From: Pterobdella sp. o SKG-2022
Lineage: Eukaryota; Annelida; Clitellata; Hirudinida; Piscicolidae
Reading direction: 5' to 3'
Length of the DNA: 64,000 nt
NCBI GenBank assembly: GCA_964035795.1
Contig: OZ038326.1
Coordinates: 3,813,259 to 3,877,258 of the forward strand
The translations under genes were made by a program, and so were the position numbers. This document shows positions 11,548 through 23,987 of this stretch, one piece after another (positions within the stretch are counted from its first letter, which is position 1; each line of letters starts with the position of its first letter). A model generated the notes under the pieces. That model was given only the letters and a program-made list of their open reading frames with translations, was not told the origin of the DNA and made no database searches.

Positions 11548-14500
11548 ATGACTCAGAAAGGAGTGAAACAAGAGACCAAAAAATCTACATCAAAAAACAT
11601 TTTCAACATTGCTACTAAAAAACTCGCTTTCAACAACCCTTTTCTCAGCAACAAAATGGCTAACAAGAAAGAAGAATCTCACCACATTCGGTTCATCTCT
11701 CTAACCAAACCAGAAAAGGTAAACGCTTTCAACAAGAGGGATATTTCTTCTAGTATTGTAGAGTTAAACTTATCTCCCAGGCATAGTACGGCTAACAATG
11801 CATTTAACAATAGCTCTAACCAAAACGCTTTGTATAACGTCGAAAAGATTATAAAGAATGAGATTGCGAGTAAAGAGAGTTCACAAGATAATTTTTTCAA
11901 AAGTAGCTTAAATAAAAGTGATATTGATATAAATAACAGAGAAAAGTATAAAAAAACCTGCAAAAATTATTTTATTCTCAATTCTCAAGACAGCGATATT
12001 TGGAGCGAGAAAAATTCAGAAAACGATTCTAAAAATTTCAACAAAAGATTAGAAGACATAAACAAGCAATACATTATAACTTCTACAGCAAATACACAAA
12101 GGGATAACAACCAAAACAGCATTCAAACAACTTTCAAAACGCTTAATCTCACTACTCAAATGAGAGGGTTCACAAATAACGTGGAGGAATTTTTGAAACA
12201 AGATCAAAATTCGCGCTCTTCTCCCCCTAAGCTCTTTCCCATCAGCGGTAGATTATCTCTGGTTAGATATTTTATTTGTTTAAAGCTATAATAGTAACAA
12301 CAATCTTTGGAAGTATTTTAAGCTATTTCACCGCAATTATCTACTTTGTTATTATTTCAACTATCAATAATTTATAATTTTTTAATGATATATTACTTCA
12401 CTCATAATAACTGTATAATTGATACCAGTAACAAATTAAAACCATTTTGTGATTCTAAATATCGCAAAATTATCTCAAAAACACGTTTTCAAAGTGAGAA
12501 CTCAAAAGATTACTCAATAAGAAATCCGATTTTTAATTGAGCCTGACTTACTAACTTTTCCATTTAATTATAGTTTCGAGATAAAACCTGCCAAGTTGTC
12601 CAATATACAGTCTTTGCCATACTGAAACTTGATTATTTAATTGATAGATTGCAAAAAAGTTTGTATGATACAAATATCTAATGAGAGGTTTCCCACTGGC
12701 TAGCTTGTGAAAATTTAATCTCAAACACCTGCCATTCAATTGAGTGTGTCATTGTATACAGAGCCATGAAATATAGCTTTTTTAATTATTATTATTATAA
12801 TGTTCAGTTTTTTAAATTTCGTTTGATTTATTATATAGCTTACCTATCGTATTTAATGTGCTTTTTTATGAGTTTTAAAAGAATATTTCGTAATATAAAT
12901 AAATAACACTGATTTGTTTCAAATTTATTTGATGAACTCATAAGTATGAAGTTTATCCTACCGTTTTAGACTTGAAGGAAAATTTCAAAAAGCATTAGCA
13001 TTAAATTAGAAAATCTTCTTATATTTTTCAATGATCTTATAGCATCCAAAAGGGCTAACCTTTCTCGTCATAAAACGCCTAATTAACCATGTATTTGGCA
13101 TTTTATTGGGGAAATATAACGTAATTATCAAACAGATCACGAAAAGTAGCAAAACGTCCATATTTTATTGAAAGGCCATACACTTTGGAAACTATGACAA
13201 AGGCCTCTTTTATTATTAATGTCTCGATGTCTCAGCCATTTTTATGCTAGTTATAATAGTTTGTGGTGGTTTTGTGGGATGTTCTCTAGTTAAAAGTTTT
13301 GTTTCAAACTAATAAATTGTTTTGTAGAGATTTTTTTTAAGCCTATAAAAAATTTATTGAAATTCATTTAAAAAAAAAAGAAAAGCATCGTTTTGCTGTA
13401 AAAAAAATTCTTTATTAATATGGTTAATCTTAGCATTTTTAAGGCATAAGCTCTGAATGAACTGCGAACATCATCAATTTTCTATCGTTTCTTCCATAAT
13501 TGAAACTTTAAATTTTATTTTCTCAATTATTTTTACCGTGTAAACTTACAATAATATTTATTCTATTTATTCACTATTATTCTTATTTTACTTTTAATTA
13601 TAGTTTATGCATCTACCCCTCTAAATAGACAGTTTGTTATATTCGCGTGAGCTTTCCCACAGAAATGCCAAGATTACGTGCTAAGGGCTTTTGTATAACA
13701 TTATGAGATCAATATTGTTATTCTCCAAGACATATATCATAATATATTATATGAATTAATTGCTAATAATTAAAAAAGATTAAGTTTAATCTTTTAATCC
13801 ATAAATGACTTAATTATCATTCAACTATCTGATATTTCTATTCAGTAAAATATTTGACAAATGAAAATTTTTCATGAATTAATTATATACATTAGACTAA
13901 CTTTACATTCATTCAACTTTAAATTCTCAAATCACCACTATACAAAAATTCTTTACACTGTCTATACTCAGACCAAAAATAGAACATTGTAAGCTTAGAA
14001 GATACTGAGTTAAGAGAAAAAAGGCTAGTAAGACCGGTGATTTTCATAATTACTGGCATGTGCTTCTTGTTATCATCGCCACTTCAGATGTCTTATCACT
14101 CAGCCACTAAACTTTTGACCTAGTTATAAACTTTCGCAATATATAGATGGTACCATCTTTGGGGAATTAATTGTATTGTGTGTATGTTATGGAAGGGATG
14201 TAGAGACTTAAACTATTAGTCAGACCTAACTAGATAATATTCAGCTGCTTTTATATAAGTTTTAATTATTAGTACAACTATTTGAATTAATTTTTATTAT
14301 ATTTTAGTCGGAGATTATTTTGAAATAAATTTTTATTTAGAAAAATGCAGTAATAAAAGTAAAATTTGTAGTTCAAATATCTTTACTTTAATAGGCCATA
14401 AATCATTGAAAATTTAAAATTGATTGCCAAGATATTTTTTGATCTGTTGCCAGAACAAATATTTCTAGTACATTTTTTTCATGTTTTATGTTTGATTATA

Positions 14501-16311
14501 AAAATTTCGAAATTTTTCAATAGAAACTTATTTGAGGTGATTGCAAGATTTCAAAAATGGTTTTAGTTATATGGAGTAATCTTTCACAGATAGCATCACC
14601 AATTACTGCAGCACTAATATGTAATTTGATACGTAGCAGAACCTACCCTTGAAACTGAATTAACTTTCAAATTATTTTTAATCACGGTTATTTTCATGTT
14701 ATTTTTGCGTAGTATTTTTACGTAACATGAGTAAAATTGTGTAATTTTAAACATTCGCAAGCAGCCATTGCCTTCATGTTACTGATAAAATAATCAGAAA
14801 AAATTCCATTTAGTTTTCACAGAACATTGTTTTGCCAATAAAGTACTTTAATTAATCTCAAAAACAACATTTAGTCTAAAAATATACTTTATTTTCAGAA
14901 CAATTCAAACAAAGTGCTTAAACCTGTGGCGTGCAGGCCTCAAACGGCTTCACTTTTGAAAGAAAAGTATAAAGAAAACAATGAAAACGTGCCCTCACAG
15001 AACAATAAAACGAGGCTTAGTTATGATTTCCAGCAGATAGTTTCTTCTCATAACTCTCTTCTACAAAACATTCAAACCACCCACCACCAAAACCACGGAA
15101 CTCCTTTAAAACCCGTTTCAACACAACAGTCTCAACCACAAAAGAACATTAGCTATGACGACGGCTACAACTCACAAAACCTCAGCTCTTCTAGCGCCAC
15201 TTCCTCCTCCTCCTCCTCTTACCAATGTATTCCTGAAGACCACAGTGCCTTCATTATTCCTTACAGAAGACCCCAAAGCAGCAGAGCTTACAGAAAATCT
15301 ACTCAAAATCTGAAGAATAGGCAATCTGTTCACCTCTTCCAAAAAGATTCTTTGGACTGTGCTTTTAATAAACTTTATGCCAACTCTTCTAACATTAATA
15401 ATGAAGATAAAAACTTGTCTGACTATACAGACATTCAAATTTCTAAATCTCTCAGCGGAAATGACGTAGAGGTAGATAAAATTAATTGCACTTTTAATAA
15501 TTCCAAAGGTTTTAATGAAAGTACTGAGAATTTAAACAATTATAAAAAAATTTTGAAAAAAAAAGATACAGAAATATTTTGGTTGAAAAATCAACTTAGA
15601 AAAAGAGAAGATACTAATGATAGTTGTTTCGATCAAACTTTCACAAACAAAAACAACTGCAAACCTCATAAAAAAAATACCGAAGAAGATTTTATGTTGA
15701 GAATTCTAGAATTAAAAAAAGAAAATGAGATTTTAAATTCACACTTAGAAACGCTAGAAACAAATTTAAAAGAAGCATATGAAGAAAAAGACGCTACAAC
15801 GAAAGAGCTGTTTGAAACGAGAAAACAATTAGAAAAAAGCCAGCGAAAAAATCAAGAAAATCTTAACAAGCTCTCAGAAATGGTTGAAAAAAGACAAAAT
15901 CAAAAACAGATCAACGCCAATAAATCGAGTTCAATACAACAAAAAGACTTCAAAATAAACAAAAACTTCTGTAACGACATCTACTACAAAAAAACAGAAG
16001 GTATTGATGATTTTTTATCGACTAGCAGCATCAATGCAAAAAACTACTATGACAACGAAACATCTAGTAAACTTGCCTCCCTAATCAACAAAGTGACACA
16101 ACTACACATTAAAAGCGAGGAAGACAAGCAAATGTGGAACGAAGAAAAAAAAGTAGTTATTGATTATCAACGTAAACTACAAGAAAAAATTCTAGAAAGT
16201 GCGGAAGAAAAATGGAAGTTGGAAAGAGAAGTGAAAAGTTTAAAAATAGAGTTAGAACAAATTAAAACAGCTGAACGAATAAAAGCGCTTAGTTCGGAAT
16301 CATATTGTTGA
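11548..16311 (+). CDS. Coiled-coil protein, two exons
   Basis: The exons are 11548-12261 (238 codons) and 14899-16311 (470 residues plus stop). They join in phase 0 through a gttaga donor and an attttcag acceptor, giving about 708 residues. The start ATG follows an A/C-rich leader and opens with MTQKGVKQETKK. The N-terminal half is basic, Ser/Asn-rich and probably disordered. Residues around 330-345 hold a Ser run encoded by TCC codons. A long heptad-like coiled coil lies at about 500-575 (LKKENEILNSHLETLETNLK), and a second helix at about 630-705 contains MWNEEKKVVIDYQRKLQEK. The protein ends ESYC, which could serve as a PDZ ligand. The W-x-x-E-K-x-V-x-x-Y-Q-x-x-L-Q pattern is faintly reminiscent of LZTS/N4BP3 (Fez1-type) C-termini, but I cannot establish homology. 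There are no catalytic motifs; a scaffold or cytoskeletal role is only inferred. The 2.6-kb intron holds nothing recognisable. Confidence 0.75.
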
Positions 16312-18582
16312 TCATAATCATTTGGCATTTTTTATATGTTGTTGAGAAGTAATATTTTGAAAAGTTTCAACTCAGAAGTTCAAGAATATACGAGCATTTT
16401 AAACCTTTTTGACTGTTTGGATTGTTTTAGTGCAATTTTATGCAACTAATTTCAGTTTTTACAACACTTTTTCTTCTTAGAACGATTAGTTGGAAATGTT
16501 ATAAATTTATTTTGTGATAAATTATAAAAACCAAATCAAAATTCTTGCAAACAACTTAGATTTTATGTTTCTTCAGCGATTGCCTTGTTATTTAGTTATA
16601 AAAGTTAATCTTATTGTAAATTACATTCTAAAGAAATTTGACAGACTCCCTGTTTGAAAATAAAATTTTTTAATTATTTTCAAACGCAAATTTTGCGAAT
16701 AAAATCTGAATTTAAAATATATTTCTTCAATATTATATTTTATCCAGCTTCAAAAAAATTTCATATATCTTTTTCTTAAGTGTTCCACTCGATTATAAAA
16801 CTCCAAAATGCGCAGGTTTTAAATACATTAGTTCAAATACATCAGTAACTATAAATTAATAAATACACATTCATTTTTCCTTCAGTAAACGTCTCTAAAT
16901 ATAGCCTTATTTAAGTTCAAAAACACCACGAAAGTTTTCAAGTAGGAGAATTATTAATGAATGCAGTGAAATTGATTGAAAATATTTTTTCATACATTCA
17001 GCGATAAATCAAAAAAGCAATATAAAACAACCACTTGAAGATTTCATCCGAAAAATTAAAATCGCTTGTTCAACGTTGCATAAAAAGTTAGAAAAAAAAG
17101 CTGAATAAGTTTAATCAAAATATCCTTTAAAGACATCTAACAATAATAAAAAAATAAAAATGCTTATAATAAATATGTCTATAATAATGAAAACAATAAT
17201 TTGAAAAAAAAATGATTCAAACTGAGAAAATGATTGATGGCGAGGCAGATATACTTTCATGCAGCGACCTTCCCATTCGTTTTTATTATCATTTCATTGC
17301 CTTTCTCGTGAACCTCATCCATTTTCTTCAGTTTCAACCACATCCTAGGTCAAAGATAATTTTGATAGTTATCAGTTTCTCTTTCAGGTGAAAATTGATA
17401 ATGATACCAGCTTATGTTACTGGTATACCCAAAACTGATGAGTTTTATTATAATTTAGTACCATTATATTGACGTCAAAATTATAAGAGGTTGAAGATAA
17501 GTTTTCTAATAAAAAATAACTGTTAAATGATAAAAGTAAAAAATTAGTATTATAGTTACGTTCTCAAAAAAGTTGTTTCTGTAAATATCATTAAGTAATC
17601 TTTAAGAGACGACGTATCTTGTATTTTATAATTTCAGTTTTTATTCTTCAAAAAATAAGTATTTCAAAAATACTTTATTTTAAAGAAACTATAAATAGTA
17701 TTTTATAAACCCTAAACAAGTATAATAATTCTATAGAGAGTAATCAGCGAAATGCATCAAACCGCGGTAAGTTATTGCAAACAGCTCGAAAAACTCAAAA
17801 ATCAATGTTCAATCTATTTTGCATAAATACTAAATTATACTACCATGTATATATACATCTTAATCTACTTGTATGCTAAACGCTTCCTTTTTAATAGAGC
17901 AGGAATTGATTGTAAGTTTTTATATATTTCGCACACTAATTCGCATTGTACCAAAGTCCTTCATCTGTGATTGGTTAGAAAGTGTACTACCTTTATCACT
18001 AATAAATTTATTTCGGTCTGTACCTGATTGATATAAAGAAACATCATAAGAAATTTTATAAATTATCGTTTTTAAAGCTTGAATATGAATGGTTGATAAA
18101 TCTGTTATGTCAGTGAATGTAAGCAGATGTAAAAAATATTGACTTTTCGCAACATTGTTATACACTGATACACACACTGTTATAAGTTACATCTTTTGTT
18201 GTTAGTCTTTCGAAGTACTTCGGAAAATTTTTGAGATTTTATATAGCTTTTAAATGTTATTTGTTTGGTTTTGAAGTTAAATATACTCGGATTTGACTCA
18301 CATGGTCCAAAAATGATTGACGTAGCAAGAGGGAAACTGGATTTCAATAATGGAATACAACACTAGAAAGAAATATTTTTTCTTCTTTGTATCTTTATTA
18401 CTTTTGAAAAGTGAGCTTATTTGAATTGAAGAAGTACTAATTTTTTGTTAGATCTACTTAAAAGGTTTTTGTTTTGAGGATTAAATCCATCTTTTTGATC
18501 AACCCTAAACTTCTCAGCCTCTGACTTTGAGGTTTTAATAATAGAATAAACTTTTTTTCTATTTTAATTATTCTTCTTTCAG
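16312..18582. other. Intergenic region, possible small upstream exons
   Basis: A/T-rich, with no long frame of coding character. An AATAAA-like signal near 16661 could polyadenylate the coiled-coil transcript. At 17752-17766 a short ATG-initiated stretch (MHQTA) runs straight into a consensus donor gtaagt, and near 17901-17914 a 14-base segment is bounded by AG and gtaagt. These may be small 5' exons of the membrane protein at 18583, but I found no combination that joins in phase. Confidence 0.35.
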
Positions 18583-18848
18583 CTTCAACACATCTAGCCA
18601 GCTCTTCAACTGTTGATAACTTGAATGAAAAGAAATCTGATGAAAACAACGAACCAACTGCAGACCAAAAAAATCAACCTGTTGACTCGATGATTGTTTG
18701 GTCTATGAGAAAGCCTTTTCACAACGATCCTTATATTTATTATAACGCTAATTTTTTTTCTGTCGTTATTGTTGTTGGGATTATTTTGTTTTTTGTGATC
18801 TTTTATTATGTTTATACAATAGATACAAAAGGTTACAACCAATTTTAA
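18583..18848 (+). CDS. Small single-pass membrane protein, terminal exon
   Basis: Terminal exon following a clean acceptor (ttctttcag). The open frame begins in phase 2 (STHLASSSTVDNLNEKK) and ends at TAA 18846-18848. It has an Asn/Asp/Gln-rich hydrophilic part, then SMIVWSMRKPFHNDPYIYYN, then a strongly hydrophobic helix (FFSVVIVVGIILFFVIFYYVY) and a short tail DTKGYNQF. The profile fits a C-terminal single-span protein, but topology is not fixed. The 5' exon was not found. An internal in-frame ATG before IVWSMRKPF would still give a membrane protein of about 55 residues. It lies 162 bp upstream of BLOC1S2 on the same strand. I do not recognise the family. The 20-residue hydrophobic block next to a conserved-looking aromatic motif argues against a chance frame. 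Confidence 0.5.
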
Positions 18849-19010
18849 TTTCCAAATGTGATACATTCTTTTTGCTTCTAGTGCTTATTAATTTTTTTGT
18901 TTTATCTGTAAATTTTGGATACAACTCGACTCACATGTTATACTTTAACGCTTTGTAAATTTAAAAGTGAAGTTTGTTTATATGAAGTTTGTTATATTTA
19001 AATTGCAAAG

Positions 19011-19747
19011 ATGTCTGTCGCAGCTGAACAAACAAATAAAGGTGATTTTGAGTTAATTTACTTCAATAATTTTGATTTAAAAAAAAACTCTTTGGTGTAC
19101 TCACAACTAAAATAAAAAATACATAAATTAATTAACTTAATTTTATTAATTTACATATATAAGTTTTAAATTATTAATTTTAAATAGAATTCATTATTTT
19201 ACATACAATACAATACATAAAATAGTAATTTGGTTTTCCAGATAACATTTTCACTCTACAAAAACTATGTCAAGATATGTTGTTGAAGTCAACAGATTAT
19301 TTCCAAGAAGAGATTAAAAGTTAGTTTTTTATACTTTTAAAAAATATTTATTTTTAGTTATTTCAATTTTATTGTAGGAAAAAGTGAAGATTACAAATTG
19401 CTTGAAAAATTAAATAATCAAACACAAAATTACTATGCTGAAATGAGAGAAATTTCTTCAAAAGTCAATTTATCAATAGATGAACTGAACAGAAAAAGTT
19501 AGTTTTTCAATCAGTTTTATAATTTAAACTTTCATGGAATTGAAACCATTCACTTTTTTATTCAATTGAAAACATTCTTTTGCTCATAATGGTATAATTT
19601 AAACACAAAGGCAATGAGTTAAAAGCATATTTTCAAATGGTCGACCAACTGGATGCCAGTTTGAACAACCTCGAACAAGCAGCTTACCAAATTGATTCAT
19701 ATTCAAAACGATTAGAAACAAAATTCAAACAACTAGAAAAAAACTAA
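19011..19747 (+). CDS. BLOC1S2: BLOC-1 subunit 2 (BLOS2), four exons
   Basis: Subunit of the BLOC-1 (and BORC) complexes, which act in endosome-to-lysosome-related-organelle sorting and in lysosome positioning; it is a small cytosolic coiled-coil protein. The exons are 19011-19041, 19242-19319, 19378-19497 and 19611-19747. All junctions are in phase 1, giving 121 residues (human about 142). Recognition comes from LCQDMLLKSTDYFQEE, then SEDYKLLEKLN, and the C-terminal signature LEQAAYQIDSYSKRLETKFK ending KQLEKN, which match the order and spacing in animal BLOS2. The N-terminus (MSVAAEQTNK) is short. Two donors are gttagt, and the last acceptor ends cacaaag without a pyrimidine tract; the continuous homology across the junction supports it. 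The gene converges on the PTB-like gene, whose stop codon is about 160 bp away, so the two 3' UTRs may overlap. Confidence 0.92.
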
Positions 19748-19909
19748 TTTATTTACTTTCACAATATTGCTATTTATTTACATAATCTTGAATTTTATGA
19801 ACATTAATACAAAGTTGAATGTATATCAACTTCATTAAAATGTGTTACCAATGTCTTTTTCAACCATAGTCACTGCAACATTCCTATCAGTATTGCTAAG
19901 TCTCAAACC

Positions 19910-21793
19910 TTAAACACCTTGAGTCAAGTCTTCCTTAGCTTCTTTTGTTGCTTCTGGTTTTTGCAGGTTCACTGGAAAAGGCAACACAGAAATGCCTTTG
20001 AATTTTTTTGGTTTTATCAAATGCAAAGATTCCTTGCCATTGATTATCCCACTAGGACTAACAATACCCTCATCTGAACTTTGACTCTGAGGCTTCTGAG
20101 ACAAGGCAGGTAGAGGAAGCATGGTTGGTTTCTTTGTTGGTACGGCTGGGGGAACTTTTTTCTGTACAACTTTTTCAGCTTGTGGTGCTGGAATTTCCAA
20201 TATTTTTTGGTTATCTATTTGGCTGTTCCTAGGAGAAGGAGTTGTTGGTTTTTTTGAGTTGATTGGAGATAGTAACGGTGAGTTTACTTCAGAAAGTTGA
20301 GGGTACAGTCTTGTAGAAGATTCAGTATTTTGAAGAGGTTGTCGACTCAATACAAAATCTTTAACAACAGGAGAAAAAGGGTATATTGACTGTTTATTAA
20401 TGTTTGAAACTATCTCACTGTCATCTTCCTCCTTCTCATCTTTTTTTGCTGAAGAATATGGCATTTGAGTTTCCAATTTACTCAACTTCATTTTTTCACT
20501 ATCTTTTTCTTCTTTCACAGGAATTGAATAACTTTCATGGACTGAAGTTCTGTTTTGAACATTATAAAGATTACTTTCAGTTGGTGCTTTAGGCGAAACT
20601 TTCGCCAAATCATTTGTGTTCATATCGCTCAAATTTATCCTAGGAAACCTAATAATAGCAACGTCCTTTATTTCATTGCTGGTTTGCTGGTAGTGGGGGT
20701 CTTGAAAGACTGAAAAGCCATAGTTAGGTTGAGAGTAGAATCCTTCTCCGCCCTGGTGAAGAACATTGGGAGGGTAGTTAGGAATTGTGTGTTCATATTG
20801 GTTGTGTATTGGTGGTTGGTACGTGTCTTGGGCTTGTCGTTGAAAAGCATTTTGTGGTGGTTGATGTTGTTGTTGATAAGAATTTTGCGTTGGTTGTTGT
20901 TGATAAGCATTTTGTGGTTGTTGTTGATAAGAATTTTGTGGTTCTTGTTGATAAGCATTTTTTTGTTGTTGATACATGTTTTGAGGCTGTGGTTGTTGAA
21001 ACAAATTTTGAGATTGTGGTTGGTACGTATTTTGAGATTGTTGACAATCTTTGTTGGCATTTTGTGTGTTCAAAACCAAATCATCTGAACCTTGGTTTTC
21101 AGGATTTTGTTGAAGGGCTGGTGTTGAGATGTCTGAGTTGTTGTTCGAAACGCTATCTGTTGAGCTTTTGCCTGCCAATGAATTCTCTCTACTTGCCGTT
21201 TCTATTTGATTGTATGGCTTTTTGGCATACTCATGTACAGCGTCACCTTTCAAGGCCTTCATTAGATCTAGAGCTTGTTCACTGCTGTAACATACAAATA
21301 CTCTCATTTCAAAGTTTTTAGAGGTTCTTGTTTTGTTAACACAGATGAACAGTGATGGGTGATCTTTTTCGATCAAAAATTTTTCTTTTTCATCAAGTGA
21401 AACGAACAAAGAATTGTGTTCTTTGATGTTTTTCATTTTGATTTCTTCGTCCAAATTTGTGAAAGCTATTTTAAATTTAGAGTTTTTTTTTTCTGGAGAA
21501 AGAATAGTGAACACTACAGCACCTCTAAATACAACTTGGTTGTCGGTGATTAGAGCTTCATTCATGAATGTGTTTTGTTCCTCTGATGTGTTCAGAATGC
21601 TATCAATACTCAAACCCCGTCTGTTAGCGTTAAGTCTAACTTTTGATAATGGTAGGTTTGTAGATAAGGCTTTTTGGTAAGCAATGTAAAGCTTTTTCAA
21701 AGGTTTCTGTAATGAAGCCAAATTTATTGACGCTTTTGGCAAAGTTTCGAAACCTAATCTATGAACATCAAAGGTGTAAGTTTGATCTCCCAT
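19910..21793 (-). CDS. PTB-like domain protein with Gln-rich repeats, single exon
   Basis: An uninterrupted 627-codon frame from ATG at 21793 to the stop at 19910. Residues about 1-195 look like a folded domain. The start TYTFDVHRLGFETLP resembles strand 1 of a phosphotyrosine-binding (PTB/PID) fold, and MRVFVCYSSEQALDLMKALK resembles its last strand and C-terminal helix. Between them is an alternation of hydrophobic strands (VVFRGAVVFTIL, SLFICVNKTR). This is pattern recognition, not an alignment. Residues about 240-340 form a degenerate Gln/Asn/Tyr/Pro repeat (units like QNAYQQQP). The remainder is Ser/Pro-rich with proline motifs (VPPAVPTKKPTMLPLP) that could bind SH3 domains. An adaptor role is inferred from this layout. 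It lies downstream of MRNIP on the same strand and converges on BLOC1S2. Lack of introns in an intron-bearing neighbourhood may mean retrocopy origin or simple intron loss. Confidence 0.7.
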   Translation of the reverse strand: MGDQTYTFDVHRLGFETLPKASINLASLQKPLKKLYIAYQKALSTNLPLSKVRLNANRRGLSIDSILNTSEEQNTFMNEALITDNQVVFRGAVVFTILSPEKKNSKFKIAFTNLDEEIKMKNIKEHNSLFVSLDEKEKFLIEKDHPSLFICVNKTRTSKNFEMRVFVCYSSEQALDLMKALKGDAVHEYAKKPYNQIETASRENSLAGKSSTDSVSNNNSDISTPALQQNPENQGSDDLVLNTQNANKDCQQSQNTYQPQSQNLFQQPQPQNMYQQQKNAYQQEPQNSYQQQPQNAYQQQPTQNSYQQQHQPPQNAFQRQAQDTYQPPIHNQYEHTIPNYPPNVLHQGGEGFYSQPNYGFSVFQDPHYQQTSNEIKDVAIIRFPRINLSDMNTNDLAKVSPKAPTESNLYNVQNRTSVHESYSIPVKEEKDSEKMKLSKLETQMPYSSAKKDEKEEDDSEIVSNINKQSIYPFSPVVKDFVLSRQPLQNTESSTRLYPQLSEVNSPLLSPINSKKPTTPSPRNSQIDNQKILEIPAPQAEKVVQKKVPPAVPTKKPTMLPLPALSQKPQSQSSDEGIVSPSGIINGKESLHLIKPKKFKGISVLPFPVNLQKPEATKEAKEDLTQGV

Positions 21794-22113
21794 TTTGGGA
21801 TGAAAAATAATCAGACAGAATTTTAAAACTCAATATTAACCTTTCTCCACGAGTTATTTGTAGTTAAAGCCTAACAATAGCCAGGCGATCAAGCGTGTCG
21901 AAATAGGTGTATTCTACGCAATTTGGTCTCAAAAATACTCCAAAAGGCACATAACTTATTTAATAAACAATGTGATAAAGTCATTTAATGAGTTTTAAAG
22001 GGCGAATTTCTTGAGTGTTTTAACGAAAGCATGACTGTTGTAAAAATTATTTTTAGAAATTTTTACATATGCATAAGCAAATGAGTAATAAAAAAAGATT
22101 TCACAAATATTAT

Positions 22114-22589
22114 TCATTCTTCATCTTTCCATGCCACATTCTGCTCTTCTTCCCTAGCCAGCATGTTCAGTTTTTGTACATGCCTGCGACAGTCGGCACC
22201 TGATCCACATCCATAGACCTATGAATATGCAAATTTTCCATTTAATTTATTCACTCGTGAAAGTGTTCACCTAACAACGGGCATATCATGATCTGCGGAA
22301 GAATGAAATGACTTTTTTTTGGCCAAAAATCAACTTTTTAAATGAGTATTTCTTTTTGGTAGTTTAAATATTTTCAAATATATATAAATGCCTTTGCAGT
22401 TAACAATGAATTCAAATGTATAATAAAGATATTTAAAATAACTAAAACTTCAAATCAACAAAACCTCACATATTTGAGGGATTGTTGAGCATTGCAGACT
22501 TTGCACTTCCACTTATTTGACTTTTTCTCCTTTTGCACTTGATAAATGGAGCAACTATAGCATTTAACTACTTGGAAGGTTTCTGGCAT
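22114..22589 (-). CDS. MRNIP: MRN complex-interacting protein (MRNIP)-like zinc ribbon, two exons
   Basis: In vertebrates MRNIP binds the MRE11-RAD50-NBS1 complex and promotes the DNA-damage response in the nucleus. The exons are 22589-22470 (40 codons) and 22218-22114 (34 codons plus stop), joined in phase 0 by gtgagg and attcatag, giving 74 residues. The first exon carries CYSC and CKVC, a four-cysteine zinc ribbon (KCYSCSIYQVQK, WKCKVCNAQQSLKY). The second begins VYGCGSGADCRRHVQKLN, matching the diagnostic YGxGSGADCRRHVQKLN segment of the family. The protein stops soon after, at AWKDEE; human MRNIP is several times longer because of a disordered tail. The gene lies upstream of the PTB-like gene on the same strand with about 320 bp between coding regions. 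Identity of the domain is strong; retention of the MRN-binding function is only inferred. Confidence 0.88.

Positions 22590-23987
<1,398 letters not shown>

Noticed and set aside
15172..15438. Minus-strand frame inside the coiled-coil gene
   Set aside because: Shadow of the plus-strand coding exon.
20668..21321. Several long frames antisense to, or shifted from, the Gln-rich gene
   Set aside because: They arise from the CAA/TTG triplet repeat read in other frames (poly-Thr/Asn or Val/Leu runs).
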